Assembly: GCA_021397845.1 (NCBI GenBank)
Contig: CM038038.1
Span: 56,538,748 to 56,602,747 of the forward strand
Reading direction: 5' to 3'
Origin: Areca catechu
Taxonomy: Eukaryota > Streptophyta > Magnoliopsida > Arecales > Arecaceae
DNA: 64,000 nucleotides
Shown here: piece by piece, positions 20,314 through 32,058 of the stretch
Numbering within the stretch: the stretch's first letter is position 1
Layout of the letters: each line of letters begins with the position of its first letter
Made by a program: the position numbers and the translations under genes
The notes under the pieces: generated by a model
What the model was told of the DNA's origin: nothing
Seen by the model: only the letters and a program-made list of their open reading frames with translations
Databases searched by the model: none

Positions 20314-22730
20314 TGTAGGGTTCTGGTGCAACGCATCGGAAGGGTAATTTCAAAATTGAAACTAAATTCACACAAAAATCCTAAACCAGAAACTCCTTAA
20401 ATAGACTAGAATATATGACAAGCATATCTATGCAAATTAGGATTAGTGTGTACCAACCTGTAATCGCTTATTCCAACAAACTTGAAGTTGAAGGGGCTAA
20501 CTGAATTCACCAGGCATCCAGGTGTCCGCCCTCCGATGGTGATCCATACAGAGCAATGATCAAGAACACTATCTTCTTGTCCAATGGTTCCTCCTATTGA
20601 GTTCTTCTTCCTAGAACTCAATTCTTCGGATTATGGCTCGAATTCTTCCACACAAGAGGTTGCCTCCCTTTCTTTGATCTCTTCTCCTCCTTCCACTAAG
20701 ACCTTGACCCTCTAAGACACCCTTGTCTTAAAGATAAGACCTTGTCCTAAGAGGATTTAGGCTTGTCTTAAATTGGAGGAGAAATTAAGACAAGAATGTC
20801 TTAATGTAGGAAAGAAAGGAAAGAATAAATCAGAACTCTTTCTTTCCTTTACCATCGGAGACCTCCTCTTTTATTCTTGTTCAGCAACAGAGTTTCGACA
20901 GAGGAGTCCTCTGTAAAGGAAACAATGTAAAACAAGAAAAGAGGGAAGGAGTCTTTTGGAGAGGAAGAAGAAAATAAAAGCATTACTCGGTTCTGATTTT
21001 TCCTGACCCCTTAAATAGATTTCAGATAGGCGCCCATACATCTCTCCGTAAACTCCTTCTCATGCCCTTCTCATTTTCTCACGCTCCTTCCCTCCTTCTC
21101 ACGGCCTTCTAGATTAAATCCCATGGCCTTTCTTAAAGGAAAGTCACGAAGTTTTAAAAGAAAGGAGTCACAAATTTAAATATCCGAAGAGATGTTATTT
21201 CGCGCAACCGGGAAGCAACAAGTGCATTCTTCCTTTCTTAAAAACCATCAACCGTTGGATTCCCATCCAAGGGGGCACATCTGAGGCGCTAAAGGAGAGA
21301 AAGAATGCCGCCCCATATAAAAACATCGAAGAATTATATGGAGCGCACCAAGAGTCCATGCACCATGGACTCTTCCAAATGGCACGCCAAGAGTCCATTA
21401 GCGCATGGACTCTTGGCATTTTGGCATGAAAACTCAAAGGATGGGTGGAGGGGCTAGCCTAGATGCTTGGTTAGCCAATAGGTTTAGCCATAATCCCTAT
21501 AAACTCAATTAGGGTCTAATTAGATCCAATTAGAACCCAAATTGAACCAATCCGGAACCCTAATTCGAATCCAATTCGAATAGAAGCTAGGATTTGCAAC
21601 ACCTGCTAGAGTGTTATCATGCAAAGATGGTTAATTAAAATTAAACTCTTGATCAATTCTCTTAAGTGTGTGACCCATTGGGTTCTACATCTAGCCAGCA
21701 GTGGGTTCGAATACAAGTTGACCTAATTTGATTAGAACTCTTTTAATCGATTTGGTCAAACCGGGCTTACCCGATTATGATCAATTATGACTCTTCCTAA
21801 TAAGTGATCATTCAATTTAATCAACCCACAAGACAAGATTGACATCTAGCAACGTGTCATGTCTACCCGGAAGATATGAAAATTCTGGTGAAATACCAAA
21901 ATACCCTTCAGTAGAAAGTTACCGTACAATTAAATCATTCGATCAGCCTGCACCCAGAATATAATTATGGATATGGATATATGTTAACTCCAATAATATA
22001 TTCATTTCTAGCTCAATCTTATATTGATGATTCAATAATCTTGATATTAGAAATCATCTCTAATATCTTTACTTTGATCAAAGATTCCCTGAATCATCAT
22101 CCGATTGATAACTAGCTGGATGCAATCTCCTCTTACTAAGAGTGATCGATTCCTTGTTGACCTACTCATTACCTACATATCCAATTCACCATTCCCAGTA
22201 TCAATCCTGTGCATGACTCAGTGTCATGATTAGAATTGAACCAAAGCATGGTTCATGTACATAGGTACTTATGGCAGTCTTAGGTCAAAGGATTACTTGT
22301 ACCACTCCCACTATGAGAACCTTCTATTGACATGTAGCTAAGACTCCATTAGATGTTCTCAAGTTGGATCATATCAGTGAACTCATTCTCTAATGAGCAC
22401 CCATATCCTAGTATTAGTGTCATACACAAGTGACTGTGAGAGCAGTCACCCTATTCAGTATACATAGGATGTGCTAGTCTTACCGGAAAAAACCCTGATC
22501 CCCTACTCAAGGTTCCTTTGACTAGGAATATTTTAGATTAAGGTTTTAAGACTTTAGGTCCCACTGGTATGATCTCATCATAACCCTAAAATCATAGCCC
22601 TAATCTATGGGTTCATCATATAATAATAAACACAGCGTATGATGAAAAATAATGCCTTTATTAGAATATTGTCAATTACAATGGTTTGGGAGATACAACA
22701 TAGATTGGCTTGTAGGGCATATCCCTTTCA
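20314..22730 (-). mobile_element. Cop2 3' LTR (2417 bp)
   Basis: Plus-strand TGTAGGGTTC...CCCTTTCA termini and a colinear match to the Cop1 LTR identify it. It differs more from the Cop1 and solo LTRs than those two differ from each other, so it is a separate subfamily. It contains the hairpin pair at about 21349-21417 and a minus-strand TATA-like box in the region 21005-21020. Confidence 0.93.
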
Positions 22731-22743
22731 ATCTCCCACTTGC
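22731..22743 (-). other. Cop2 polypurine tract
   Basis: The minus strand reads GCAAGTGGGAGAT directly before the LTR, identical to the Cop1 tract. Confidence 0.9.
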
Positions 22744-23309
22744 ACTAAAGCCAATCGCCTTTGAATCTTAGTCATACACTCGAGGTGGCGATCAAACTCT
22801 CGCTGTGGTAGAGCCTTAGTGAACGGGTCTGCTATATTGTTCTTTGTATCAACTCTATTTATGTAGACATCTTGTCTCTCTACTATTTCTCGGACGAGAT
22901 GGAAGCGTCTCAGAATGTGCTTGGACTTATGATGAGCTCTTGGTTCCTTAGCTTGAGCAACAGCTCCAGTGTTGTCACAGTAAAGTGGCACTGGGTTTTC
23001 AATCTCAGGAACAACACCCAACTCTGTGATGAACTTCTTCATCCAGACTGCTTCCTTGGCGGCTTCACTGACAGCTATGTATTCTGCCTCTGTGGTTGAG
23101 TCAGCTACAGTCTGCTTCTTGGTACTCTTCCAACTCACTGCTCCACCATTTAGAGTAAAAACATATCCCGAAATGGATTTGCTATCATCAGGGTCTGATT
23201 GAAAACTAGAATCAGAATAAGCTTCTAGTTTAAGATCAGAACCACCATAAACCAGAAAAATATCCTTAGTCCTTCTCAGGTACTTAAGAATATTTTTACT
23301 GCTTTCCAA
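22744..23309 (-). pseudogene. pol: Cop2 pol: RNase H domain (open frame)
   Basis: This uninterrupted 193-residue frame starts near 23309 and reads LKYLRRTKDIFLVYGG, AYSDSSFQSDPDD, VADSTTEAEYIAVSEAA, AHHKSKHILRRF and DPFTKALPQREFDRHL. It would degrade the RNA strand during reverse transcription. The frame runs past the polypurine tract into the LTR edge, ending at 22728. It is the uninterrupted version of the region split by the solo LTR in Cop1. A frame change separates it from RT at about 23276-23309. Confidence 0.88.
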
Positions 23310-24301
23310 TGATCCTCTCCTGGATCAGCCTGAAACCTACTGACAATGCCTAAAGCATATGCCACATCAGGCCTGGTACATAACATGGTATACATTATGG
23401 ACCCTATTGCCGAAGCATAAGGTATAGAATTCATTCTATTTCTTTCTTCAGGTGTCTTAGGAGACATCCTTTTAGAAAGATGTATGCCTTGACTCATAGG
23501 AAGATAACCTCTTTTACTTCCATCCATGCTGAATCTTTTCAGCACTAAGTCAATGTACCTAGATTGGGATAAACCTAGCATCCTCTTAGATCTATCTCTA
23601 TAGATCTTAATACCTAGTATATAGGATGCTTCTCCCAAATCTTTCATGGAAAACTGGTTTGATAGCCAAACCTTGACTGATTGCAACATTGGAATATCAT
23701 TCCCAATGAGGAGTATGTCATCTACATACAGAACCAAGAAGACTATGGCACCACTAGTCTTCTTATAAACATAGGGTTCATCCACATTTTTGATAAAACC
23801 AAACCTTTTAATAGTTTCATCAAAGCGGATGTTCCAACTCCTTGAAGCTTGCTTTAATCCAAATGGATTTCTTTAGCTTGCATACTTGATTAGGTTTATT
23901 CTTTGAAATAAACCTTCTGGCTATGACATGTAGACTTCTTCCTCAAGGAAACCATTGAGGAATGCAGTCTTCACATCCATCTTCCAGATCTCATAATCGT
24001 GGTATGCTGCTATAGCAAGTAAAATCCGATTGATTTGAGCATGGCAACAGGTGAGAATGTTTCATCATAATCAATTCCCTGTTTTTGTCTAAAACCTTTT
24101 GCCACTAATCTGGCTTTATAGGTTTCAACTTGGCCATCAGCCCCAATCTTTTTCTCATAGACCCATTTGCACCCAATAGGATTAAACCCTCTGGTGCATC
24201 GACCAAAGACCATACTTGGTTTACATACATAGAGTCTATCTCGAATTCCATGGCATCTTGCCATCTATCTGAATCAGTACTCAAGATAGCTTCCGTATAG
24301 G
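23276..24301 (-). pseudogene. pol: Cop2 pol: reverse transcriptase
   Basis: RT motifs include GCKWVYEKKIGADGQ (about 24130-24180), the MDVK region near 23970, YVDD at 23717-23728 and YASAIGSIMYTMLCTRPDVA. Open segments at 24010-24264 and 23276-23785 are joined by frameshifted sequence (23786-24009). Unlike Cop1, the CTRPDVAYALGIVSRFQ stretch is intact here. Several shifts make it non-functional as one polyprotein. Confidence 0.87.
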
Positions 24302-25390
24302 TCAGAGGTTCATCATTTTGAATGACTTGGGCTTCATTATTTTCAATAATAAACCCATACCTCTCAGGTGCCCGTGGCACTCTATCAGACCTACGGGAGG
24401 AGTTTTGTGATCTGGTTCTGTCCTAACTATATGTTCTAATGGTTGAGAACTGTCTATCTGTGTTTCTTGTACTTCTCCAAGTTCAATAGTTCTACCATTG
24501 CCCTTTTCTAAAATGAACTCTTTTTCTAGAAAAGTGGCATGCCTGCTGACAAAAATCTTTTGTTCAGTAGGATGGTAAAACAGATATCCTCTACCCTCTC
24601 TAGGATATCCTACAAATAGACATTTATCCGCTCTAGGTTCCAACTTATGTCCAAAATTTCTTTTAACATAAACTGGACATCCCCATACCTTAAAATATTT
24701 AAGATACGGTTTCTTTCCACTCCAAATTTCATATGGAGTACTAACATGGATTTAGAAGGTACTTGTTCAGAATGTAAACAGTAGTTCTAGGGCATGACCC
24801 TAGAAGGAAATGGGTAAATTTGTGAAGCACATCATGGATCGTATCATATCTAATAAGGTACGATTCCTCCTTTCAGCTATACCATTTAGCTGTGGTGTAT
24901 AAGGAGGGGTCCATTCAGAAAGAATTCCATTAACTTTAAGATAGTCTAAAAACTCTGTGGATAAGTATTCTCCTCCTCGATCTGAACGAAAAACTTTAAT
25001 ACTTTTCCCGGTTTGTTTTTCGACCATACTTTGATACTCCTTAAATTTATCAAAGGCTTCAGATTTATGTTTCATAAGATACACACATCCGAACCTAGAT
25101 AAATCATCTGTAAAAGTGATAAAATATGAGTATCCACCTCTGGCCTGAGTTGTCATTGGACCACATACATCAGTATGTATAAGTCCTAATAACTCAGTTG
25201 ACCTTTCTCCATGTCCTGTAAATGGAGTCTTGGTCATCTTACCCTGAGACATGATTCGCAAGTTCCTAATGATTCATACTCATAAGGATCAAGGAATTTT
25301 TTCTTGTATAACTTGCTTATCTAGACTCATTAACATGACCAAGTCGATGATGCCAAAGTAAAGTATCATTAAGTCTTCTCTTTTTCTTTT
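24302..25390 (-). pseudogene. pol: Cop2 pol: integrase
   Basis: A 153-residue open segment (24800-25261) covers the catalytic core: LIHTDVCGPM, TFTDDLSRF, VFRSDRGGEYL and PQLNGIAERRN, containing the D, D and E residues expected. The GAG-pre-integrase part is just upstream (25262-25390) and is broken. The C-terminal part (24302-24643) is open and carries EPRADKCLFVGYP. The core is better preserved than in Cop1. Confidence 0.87.
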
Positions 25391-25918
25391 ATTATTGATA
25401 TGAAAAAACTATCATTGGAAGAAATAGTTAAGAGCCCATTGCTAAATATGCCAGAACAAACAAATTCATTAGATAACATTATCGAGCAACCAGTGCTCGT
25501 TACATCCTTCTCTTTTTCTTTTATTATTGATATGAAAAACTATCATTGGAGAATAGTTATAGCCCCTTCTAAATGCCAGAACAACAAATTCTTGTTTTAA
25601 TAACAAAGGAAAAGATATAATGTTCCTAATAATCTTAGGCATATAATAACAATTTTCTAACTCCAAGATCTTCCCTGAAGGCAACTTCAGAATATAGGTC
25701 CCTACAGCTTCTGCTTGGATGATATCACCACTAGCACCGTAAAGATTGAAGTCACCTTCCTTCAATACTTTAAGCTTGTGGAGGTCCTGCAAAGATTTGC
25801 ATATATGGTAACCACAAGCAGTATCCAATACCCAAGTATTTGATATAGACGAATTTAATGTCAATATAGCATGTATCTCATACATACCTTTTGGCGCATC
25901 TGATGCACCAGGCTTCAC
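25391..25918 (-). pseudogene. pol: Cop2 pol: aspartic protease region with internal duplication
   Basis: The 149-residue frame starts KPGASDAPKG and carries LDTACGYHIC, the copia protease site region. It then runs into sequence duplicated between about 25378-25500 and 25508-25600, including two copies of a TTTTCTTTTATTATTGATAT stretch. Cop1 lacks the duplication. This start overlaps the end of gag by 4 bases in another frame. Confidence 0.8.
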
Positions 25919-26709
25919 AGTTGCAAGGTAAGCCTTGCAATTCCTTTTCCAATGTCCCGCTTTGCCGCAAAAGAACAGGTCGACTGTTTGGAGGCCTTCT
26001 TTCCTTTCTTATTCTTATTGATGCCACTCTTAGGGTTTAGCCTCCTATTAAAACACTTTTTTTCTGATTTCTTCTTATTGGTCTTATCAACAAGAAGAAG
26101 TGGAGCCTTTTCTTTCTTAACGTGGCTCTCCGCTGTTTTTAACATATTTAATAGCTCAGGCAAGGAAGTGTTCAGTTTGTTCATGTGATAATTCAAGACA
26201 AACTTAGAAAATGACTCCGTGAGTGATTGCAGGATTAAAGCCTGATTCAACTCCCCATCCATGATAAAACCTAATTGACCCAATCTGGTGATTAAGTCAA
26301 TTACCTTTAGAACATGATCCTGAACGGATGTTCCCTCTATCATCCTAGCACGGAATAACTGCTTAGATATTTCATATCTAGCAGTTCTGCTATGTTCTCC
26401 ATAAAGCTCTTTTAAATTGAGCATTATGGATTGAGTATCCATGCTTTCATGCTGTCTCTGTAACTTATTGGTCATAGAGGCTAGTATGATACACTTGATA
26501 GTGAGGGAGTCATTCTGCCACATTTTGTATGTGGCCATATCTTCTTGTGTGGCATCGTCCCCTAGTGGATTAAGACTATGGGTGTCTAGAATATAAGAAA
26601 GTTTTTCTGAACTCAGCACAATCTTTAAATTTCTCAACCAGTCCACATAGTTCGGACCAGTCAGTTTGTTGGTATCTAAGATACTTCGCAGTGATAATGA
26701 AGATGCCAT
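25915..26709 (-). CDS. gag: Cop2 gag, open 264-residue frame
   Basis: This is the longest intact reading frame of the copia family here. It starts at 26709 with MASSLSLRSILDTNKLTGPN and includes a capsid-like region with HESMDTQSIMLNLKELYGE and FRARMIEGTSVQDHVLKVID, then a Lys-rich tail. The zinc knuckle is only partly in this frame: a one-base shift puts CGKAGHWKRNC in the next frame, and this frame ends about 20 codons later. Cop1 shares the shift. The product would be a particle-forming Gag without a complete knuckle. Expression was not assessed. Confidence 0.8.
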   Translation of the reverse strand: MASSLSLRSILDTNKLTGPNYVDWLRNLKIVLSSEKLSYILDTHSLNPLGDDATQEDMATYKMWQNDSLTIKCIILASMTNKLQRQHESMDTQSIMLNLKELYGEHSRTARYEISKQLFRARMIEGTSVQDHVLKVIDLITRLGQLGFIMDGELNQALILQSLTESFSKFVLNYHMNKLNTSLPELLNMLKTAESHVKKEKAPLLLVDKTNKKKSEKKCFNRRLNPKSGINKNKKGKKASKQSTCSFAAKRDIGKGIARLTLQL

Positions 26710-27853
26710 TTATCTACATTTAATAAAGAACAATGCATAAGCAAACAACCATGAAATGACTTACATAATTAAATTAGGTCTTCAATTTAATTATGTCTCC
26801 CACTATTTTATCAAAAATCATAGCCCTCACTATGATAATCGAGAAGAACCCTGATCAGTTTTTCTTAGTGAGATTGAGATCCTAATAACTTAAAAGATCT
26901 TGCAGAAAATACAACAAATCTTTCATAAGCTCAAAGGTAGGAAACTCTTCCAATTATATCTCATATAATTCTCAAGAAGTACTTAGCCTCTAGAACATTA
27001 TTAGTTTGCAGAAAACACAACAAACCATAATGTTCTAGTTAAGTCAAGACCCTTTCATTTCTATACAGTCAATACTCAAAATAATGCCCTTGTAGATAAC
27101 ACAACAAAGCATTATACTGAATATACTGTAAGCATATCTATGCACTAGACTAGTATTATGTCAATCACCATATTAGGTCTTGCAGATAACATAACAAACC
27201 TAATGTGGTTCATAACACATTAATGATCCAGCATGAAGGAAGGCCAATATATAGTATTTTTAACACTAAGCATTTTATTCAAGATTTAAATTTAATCAAA
27301 TCGGCCAGGCAAGTGGAAGAGATGTGGTAGTCCCCCGTTGCTTTCCTAGACACCAATAAAAATTGGCCAGGTCAGTCAACGGAACCAATTAAAAACCACA
27401 ATTCTCTTTACCTTCCCAGAACCACCTTTCTAAACACCTAATGATCAATTGTACATCATGACTAGTGATGCTTATTAGTTAAATATACTAAGACTTAATA
27501 TAATTTTTAAGATGAGGGATTTATAAATTGCCAGCACATTCTTATAGAATGTATCACAATCAACATATCACTCTTATAAATAAATAAATATGTGCTAAGT
27601 GTGTCATCATACTAGGACAACTATTTACCATATAATGGATCCACCATTATGCTAGGGCAACCTTATTTCAGTATGATGACTTCAAAACTAAACATATCTC
27701 TATAATAATTAGGGTTTGAGTGAAAAATCCTAACTAGTGGCATACATCAAACATATATGCAATCAAAGATATGCTAAGTGTAGTAACATATTAGGATTTA
27801 AAAACCCTAATATGTGACATACAAACTATCATAGATTATAGTCCTAATTAAGG
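26710..27853 (-). other. Cop2 untranslated leader
   Basis: It is colinear with the Cop1 leader in reverse: four shared-loop hairpins (26889-27204), the gypsy-like module (about 27306-27450) and the long-range stem (about 27603-27680). No ORF is supported. Confidence 0.8.
26889..27204 (-). repeat. Four hairpins with a common loop (Cop2)
   Basis: Plus-strand hairpins lie at 26889-26929, 26990-27038, 27081-27115 and 27172-27204. Loops are variants of CTTGCAGATAACACAACAA, the reverse of the Cop1 loop. The second has a perfect 12-bp stem CTAGAACATTAT/ATAATGTTCTAG, stronger than its Cop1 counterpart. Order and spacing match Cop1. Confidence 0.75.
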
Positions 27854-27866
27854 TGGCTCTGATACT
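27854..27866 (-). other. Cop2 primer-binding site, one base changed
   Basis: The minus strand reads AGTATCAGAGCC, where the family has TGGTATCAGAGCC. The neighbouring LTR terminus is TATAGG where TGTAGG is expected (27869-27870). Both changes are G to A on the plus strand or C to T on the other, as expected of methylated-cytosine decay. Confidence 0.8.
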
Positions 27867-27868
27867 AC

Positions 27869-28902
27869 TATAGGGTTCCGGTGCAATGCAGCGGAAGGGT
27901 AATTTCAAAATTGAAACTAAATTCACACCAAAAACCCTAAACCAGGAACTCCTTAAATAAGTCTAGAATATATGACAAGCATATCTATGCAAATCAGGAT
28001 TAGGGTACCAACCTATAATCGCTTATTCCAACAAACTTGAAGTTGAAGGGGCTAACTGAATTCACCAGGCATCCAGGTGTCCGCCCTATGATGGTGATCC
28101 ACACAGAGAGCAATGATCAAGAACACTATCTTCTTGTCCAATGGTTCCTCCTATTGAGTTCTTCCTAGAACTCAATTCTTTGGATTATGGCTCGAATTCT
28201 TCCACACAAGAGGTTGCCTCCCTTTCTTTGATCTCTTCTCCTCCTTCCACTAAGACCTTGACCCTCTAAGACACCCTTGTCTTGAAGATAAGACTTGTCC
28301 TAAGAGGATTTAGGCTTGTCTAAAATTGGAGGAGAAATTAAGACAAGAATGTCTTAATGTAAGAAAGAAAGGAAAGAATAAAATCAGAACTCTTTCTTTC
28401 CTTTACCATCAAAGACCTTCTCTTTTATTCTTGTTCAGCAACAAAGTTTCGACAGAGGAGTCCTCTGTAAAGGAAACAATGTAAAACAAGAAAAGAGGGA
28501 AGGAGTCTTTTGGAGAGGAAGAAGAAAAATAAAAGCATTACTCGGTTCTGATTTTCCTGACCACTTAAATAGATTTCAGATAGGTGCCCACACATCTCTC
28601 CGTAAACTCCTTCTCATGCCCTTCTCATTTTCTCACGCCCCTTCCCTCCTTCTCACGGCCTTCCAGATTAAATCCATAGCCTTTCTTAAAGAAAAAGTCA
28701 TGATGTTTTTAAATGAAAAGAGTCGCGAATTTAAATCTCTGAAGAGGTTATTTCGCGCAATCGGGAAGCAACAAGTGCTTTCTTCCTTTCTTAAAAAACC
28801 CATCAACCATTGGATTCCCTTCCAAGGTGGCACATCTGAGGTGCTAAAGGAGAGAAAGAATGCCACCCCATATAAAAACATCGGAGAATTATATGGAGCG
28901 CA
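27869..28902 (-). mobile_element. Cop2 5' LTR, first part
   Basis: It is colinear with 20314-21352 of the 3' LTR and stops at GGAGCGCA, where GyC sequence begins. The LTR picks up again at 53449. The rest, beyond 53594, is displaced by Tat1 and GyD to the right of the window. Confidence 0.92.
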
Positions 28903-30554
28903 GAATGCTGAATGGTTCTGATACCAAAAATGATGCAGAATAAAAGAAGAGATGATGCGATGCGGAAGTAAATTGAGACTAATTCTTTTTTTTTTTTTTT
29001 TTTTCAGAAGTCCGCTTTGACTCAATGGAAAGCTAAACTAAATTGAAAGAAACTAGGTAATAATTGAAAGCACAATTTAAAAGAAACTGGGTTATCAGAG
29101 TAGTTCAGAAGTAACGGATCGCTGGGGGTTGAGAAACTCCCAGACCTAGGGTTTCGCTCTGAAATTTCAATAGGACAGAAGTAAAGAGAAGAGAAGGGTT
29201 ACAGACGAGACAGTGATCTTCACAGAGTTTGGTGGAAGGACTCTCTTGAGCAGATTGTTGGATCCCCGGATTCAGATATCTTCGCAATGGATCCTCCAAT
29301 ACTGATCCTTTGGCAGAGTTGGCTTCTCCTGAACTCAAGATCTGGGAAGGAAGAAGAACAATTTATGGAATCAGATACTCAAGGAAGGATTTACCAGTTA
29401 GAAGAACTTGAAAGCTGATGTTGCTGAAATCCGGATTCTCCTGAAGGCTGATCTGACTTCCTCTAGGAATTGCTCTGAATCTGAAGTATCCAGACTGGAC
29501 CTGGATGCTAGTGGTCAGCCTTGACTTGGAGAGAGTGGCCGTGAGAGGGGGGGTAGGCTAGGGTTTGGTGGAAAGAAGAGGATGAAGGGCGGCTAGGGTT
29601 TGGAAGTGAAGTGGCTAACCTAGGGTTTGGGGTTGGAGATCTCGCACCTCCTCAAGGTTCCTGGGGAACCCGGATTTACTCCCTCACGGAGCTCAACACC
29701 TGGATGCAAGTGCAGAAGAGAGAAACACAGAGTTTGCTCACACATAAATTGGATTCATTCATCAGATAACTTTAAAATTTACAAGAGGGGTTTAATTTAT
29801 AGGACTTTACAAGAGAGCAGGGTTTACATCTTCCCATGTGGGACTAATAGGGTGGATCTTCAAATTAGGTTGTAGGATCAATTCCCACACATATGGCCGG
29901 CCAAGAGTTTCCAAAAATGCTGATTGGTGGCTTCAAAAGGTAAGTAGCTGGCGCCTCCTAGCCTTGCTCTTCAAGAAAAATATTTTTTCTTCCATGCTTG
30001 GTTTTATTGGAATTATTTGGGCGCCTCCTAACCTTGCTCTTCAGAGAAATTTCCTTCCTTCCATACCTGGTTTTATTTGGAATTATTTGGGCGCCTCCTA
30101 GTCTTGCTCCCCAAGCTTTGCTCCTTTCTTTTCATAGCTTGGCTCTTATGGAAACACTTTGGCCGCCCCCTTGACTTGTGGATCCCAGATTGTTTTCTCC
30201 TCAAGTGGTGCATGAGAGAAGGGACCTGCTATCTTGTGGTGTGGGGACCAGAGCATACTGGATGGAGATGTGGCGCCCCCTGGACTCAGGCGTGTGGCTG
30301 GGAGTGTGGCTGGGAGTGTGGCGCCCACTTGCTTGGCCTTGGGAGAAAATGTGACACCCTGGAGAAGTCTTAGACCACTACTGAGTCAACATGACTCAAC
30401 AAAATTAAATTGCAGGGAAATACAGACTCAAGCTAAAATTGAGTTGATTAAGTCAACCCTTATTACAAACCAGAAAACCTAATTCTTCAGGCAAGGTCAA
30501 TCAGAGATCCAGATGGAGCCCTGAAGTCTTCTTCTGAGTCTGGTGCCCGCACCA
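28903..30554 (-). mobile_element. GyC 3' LTR
   Basis: It spans from the Cop2 junction to GGTGCCCGCACCA (minus-strand start TGGTGCGGGCACC). The standard family terminus TGATGCAG is at 28931. The 28 bases before it are a remnant of the extra 31-bp unit that lengthens this subfamily's LTRs; the outermost end has been deleted. A fourfold ~70-bp repeat lies at 29951-30230. Confidence 0.9.
29951..30230 (+). repeat. ~70-bp tandem repeat in GyC LTR
   Basis: GCGCCTCCTA recurs at 29951, 30021 and 30091, and a degenerate GCCGCCCCC at about 30162, an even 70-bp period. Units share a CTTGCTC...TTCC...TGGTTTTAT core. GyD has a looser version at about 58860-59140, and GyB keeps two or three GGCGCC boxes. 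Confidence 0.75.
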
Positions 30555-31151
30555 ATTCTCCCGGGGTGGGAGGAACTCGACCCTGTCGAGTATGGATCAA
30601 GTTGGCTCTGGTATCTCTCCAAGAGGTCTGGGTCCAATTCTTGTAATTCTTCTCGGGAGATCCAAGAGTCATCAGAATCTGGCCTTCCTTGCCAGCGGAC
30701 CAGGTATCTTTGGTATCCTCGATTACGAGTAGAGATAACCTGATCATCCAGGATCTTTTCAATCTGCTCTTTCCTCACACGCCATTTTATTGGTGGACAC
30801 ACAGGGTTGGGTTCACTCTCAAGAGCAGGATTAGGCTCAAAAAGGCTCACTGGGAATCACAGCTGGCTCCCTATACTCTACTAGGTCTGTAATGTTGAAA
30901 GTGGATCTAACGCCTAGTTCTGAAGGCAACTCGAGCACATAGGCATTGGATCCTACTCTCTTCACCACTCTAAATGGTCCAGCTCTTCTAGCATGTAACT
31001 TTCTAACGATTCCAGGAGGAATCCATTCAGGCCTTAACCTAATCATTACATAGTCTCTCTCAACAAAAGTTTTGACTCGTCTTTGAGAATCAGCCAACTT
31101 CTTATAAGTTTCGTTACTTAAAGTTATTTTGGCATGAATTTCTTTATGCAA
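30497..31151 (-). pseudogene. pol: GyC pol remnant: integrase C-terminus and chromodomain
   Basis: Minus-strand frames 30837-31151 (HKEIHAKITLSNETYKKLAD, then the SH3-like FRVVKRVGSNAYVLELP) and 30497-30850 (KILDDQVISTRNRGYQRYLV, WQGRPDSDDSWIS) encode the integrase tail and a chromodomain that in chromoviruses guides integration to modified chromatin. The two are in different frames. The pol stop codon lies inside the LTR, about 19 codons past its start. RT and RNase H are absent upstream. Confidence 0.85.
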
Positions 31152-31479
31152 GTCCTTTACATGCTATGCAAGTGCATCAAGAGACTTGTGTGTGTGGGCT
31201 AATAGTAAAATCAGATCAAGTGGTGTGTGAGGCTTGTATCCATGAACAATTTCAAAGGGACTCTAGCCTATAGACCTATTGATTGAAATATTGAATGCAA
31301 TTTCAGCCCTGGACAAAATACAAATCCCAATTCCTGGTGCTCTCAATCAAACCAAAATCTAAGCCAAAGCCTAGTAAAGGGTCAAGAAAAAAAAACTAAA
31401 CTAGACTGACGATGCATTCCTAAAGAATGGACTTTATTCCAAAGGAACCCTAGGTCTAAACCTAACAAACTACGGCTCT
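31152..31479 (-). pseudogene. GyC degenerate integrase remnant
   Basis: No open frame. Fragments match the stretch coding for AEFAYNDS...GKSPFEIVHG in GyA (for example around 31228-31310). About 140 bp at 31340-31480 is foreign to GyA but is shared with GyD (60340-60440), so it belongs to the subfamily. Confidence 0.65.
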
Positions 31480-32058
31480 CTAGGTTTGACCTTGGGTCGG
31501 AGGATGGCATGCAGAGCATGAAAACTTATCATGGGTGCCTAGTAGGTGCCATAAGGTCTTCCAGAAGTAGGTGGCAAACCTAATAGGTTCTGACACGTGG
31601 TTCACTCTAAAGACTTCGACAAAGTATACTTGGATGGTGTAAGAAGCATTGGAAGTCTTAGAGAAAGGGAGGAGATATGAGGTGGAGTCTCGAATTACCT
31701 GTTGACTAAAGGTGGTGACCTGAAGGTTTGAATGGTGATCTATGAGTGTCAACTGGTCATCCTTACGAAAGGAAAAGTTTGCTACTCCCAGGAATGGATC
31801 AAGAGATGGTTCGGGAAGTAGCCTAGGACATGTGATTGCAATAGTTAAGGTTTGTTCTCTAAGCAAATAATGATCCACTTTCTCAAGAACTGGATTAGAG
31901 AATGATTCACGGAAGGGCCTATGGATGATGATCTCAAGACTTGAAATTTGACCTATGGGTGCGGAAAGGTATACTCTATAGAAGGGTAGGTCAGTCATGC
32001 GAAGGAAGGGGTCTGGGGTCATAAGGAGGACTTCTACAGGACTGGGTGAATCAATCCG
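31480..32058 (-). pseudogene. GyC subfamily-specific module joined to an integrase scrap
   Basis: A 180-residue minus-strand frame begins at 32022 (MTPDPFLRMTDLPFYRV). Its main part matches nothing I recognise in protease or RT. It ends in FATYFWKTLWHLLG, which corresponds to the integrase motif FTSYFWKTLWHKLG of GyA. It continues a DP(F/L)LRMT-type repeat that begins in the gag ORF. The same junction, EPIRFATYFWKTLWHLLG, occurs in GyD. It replaces the whole protease-RT-RNase H region. Function unknown. Confidence 0.6.
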
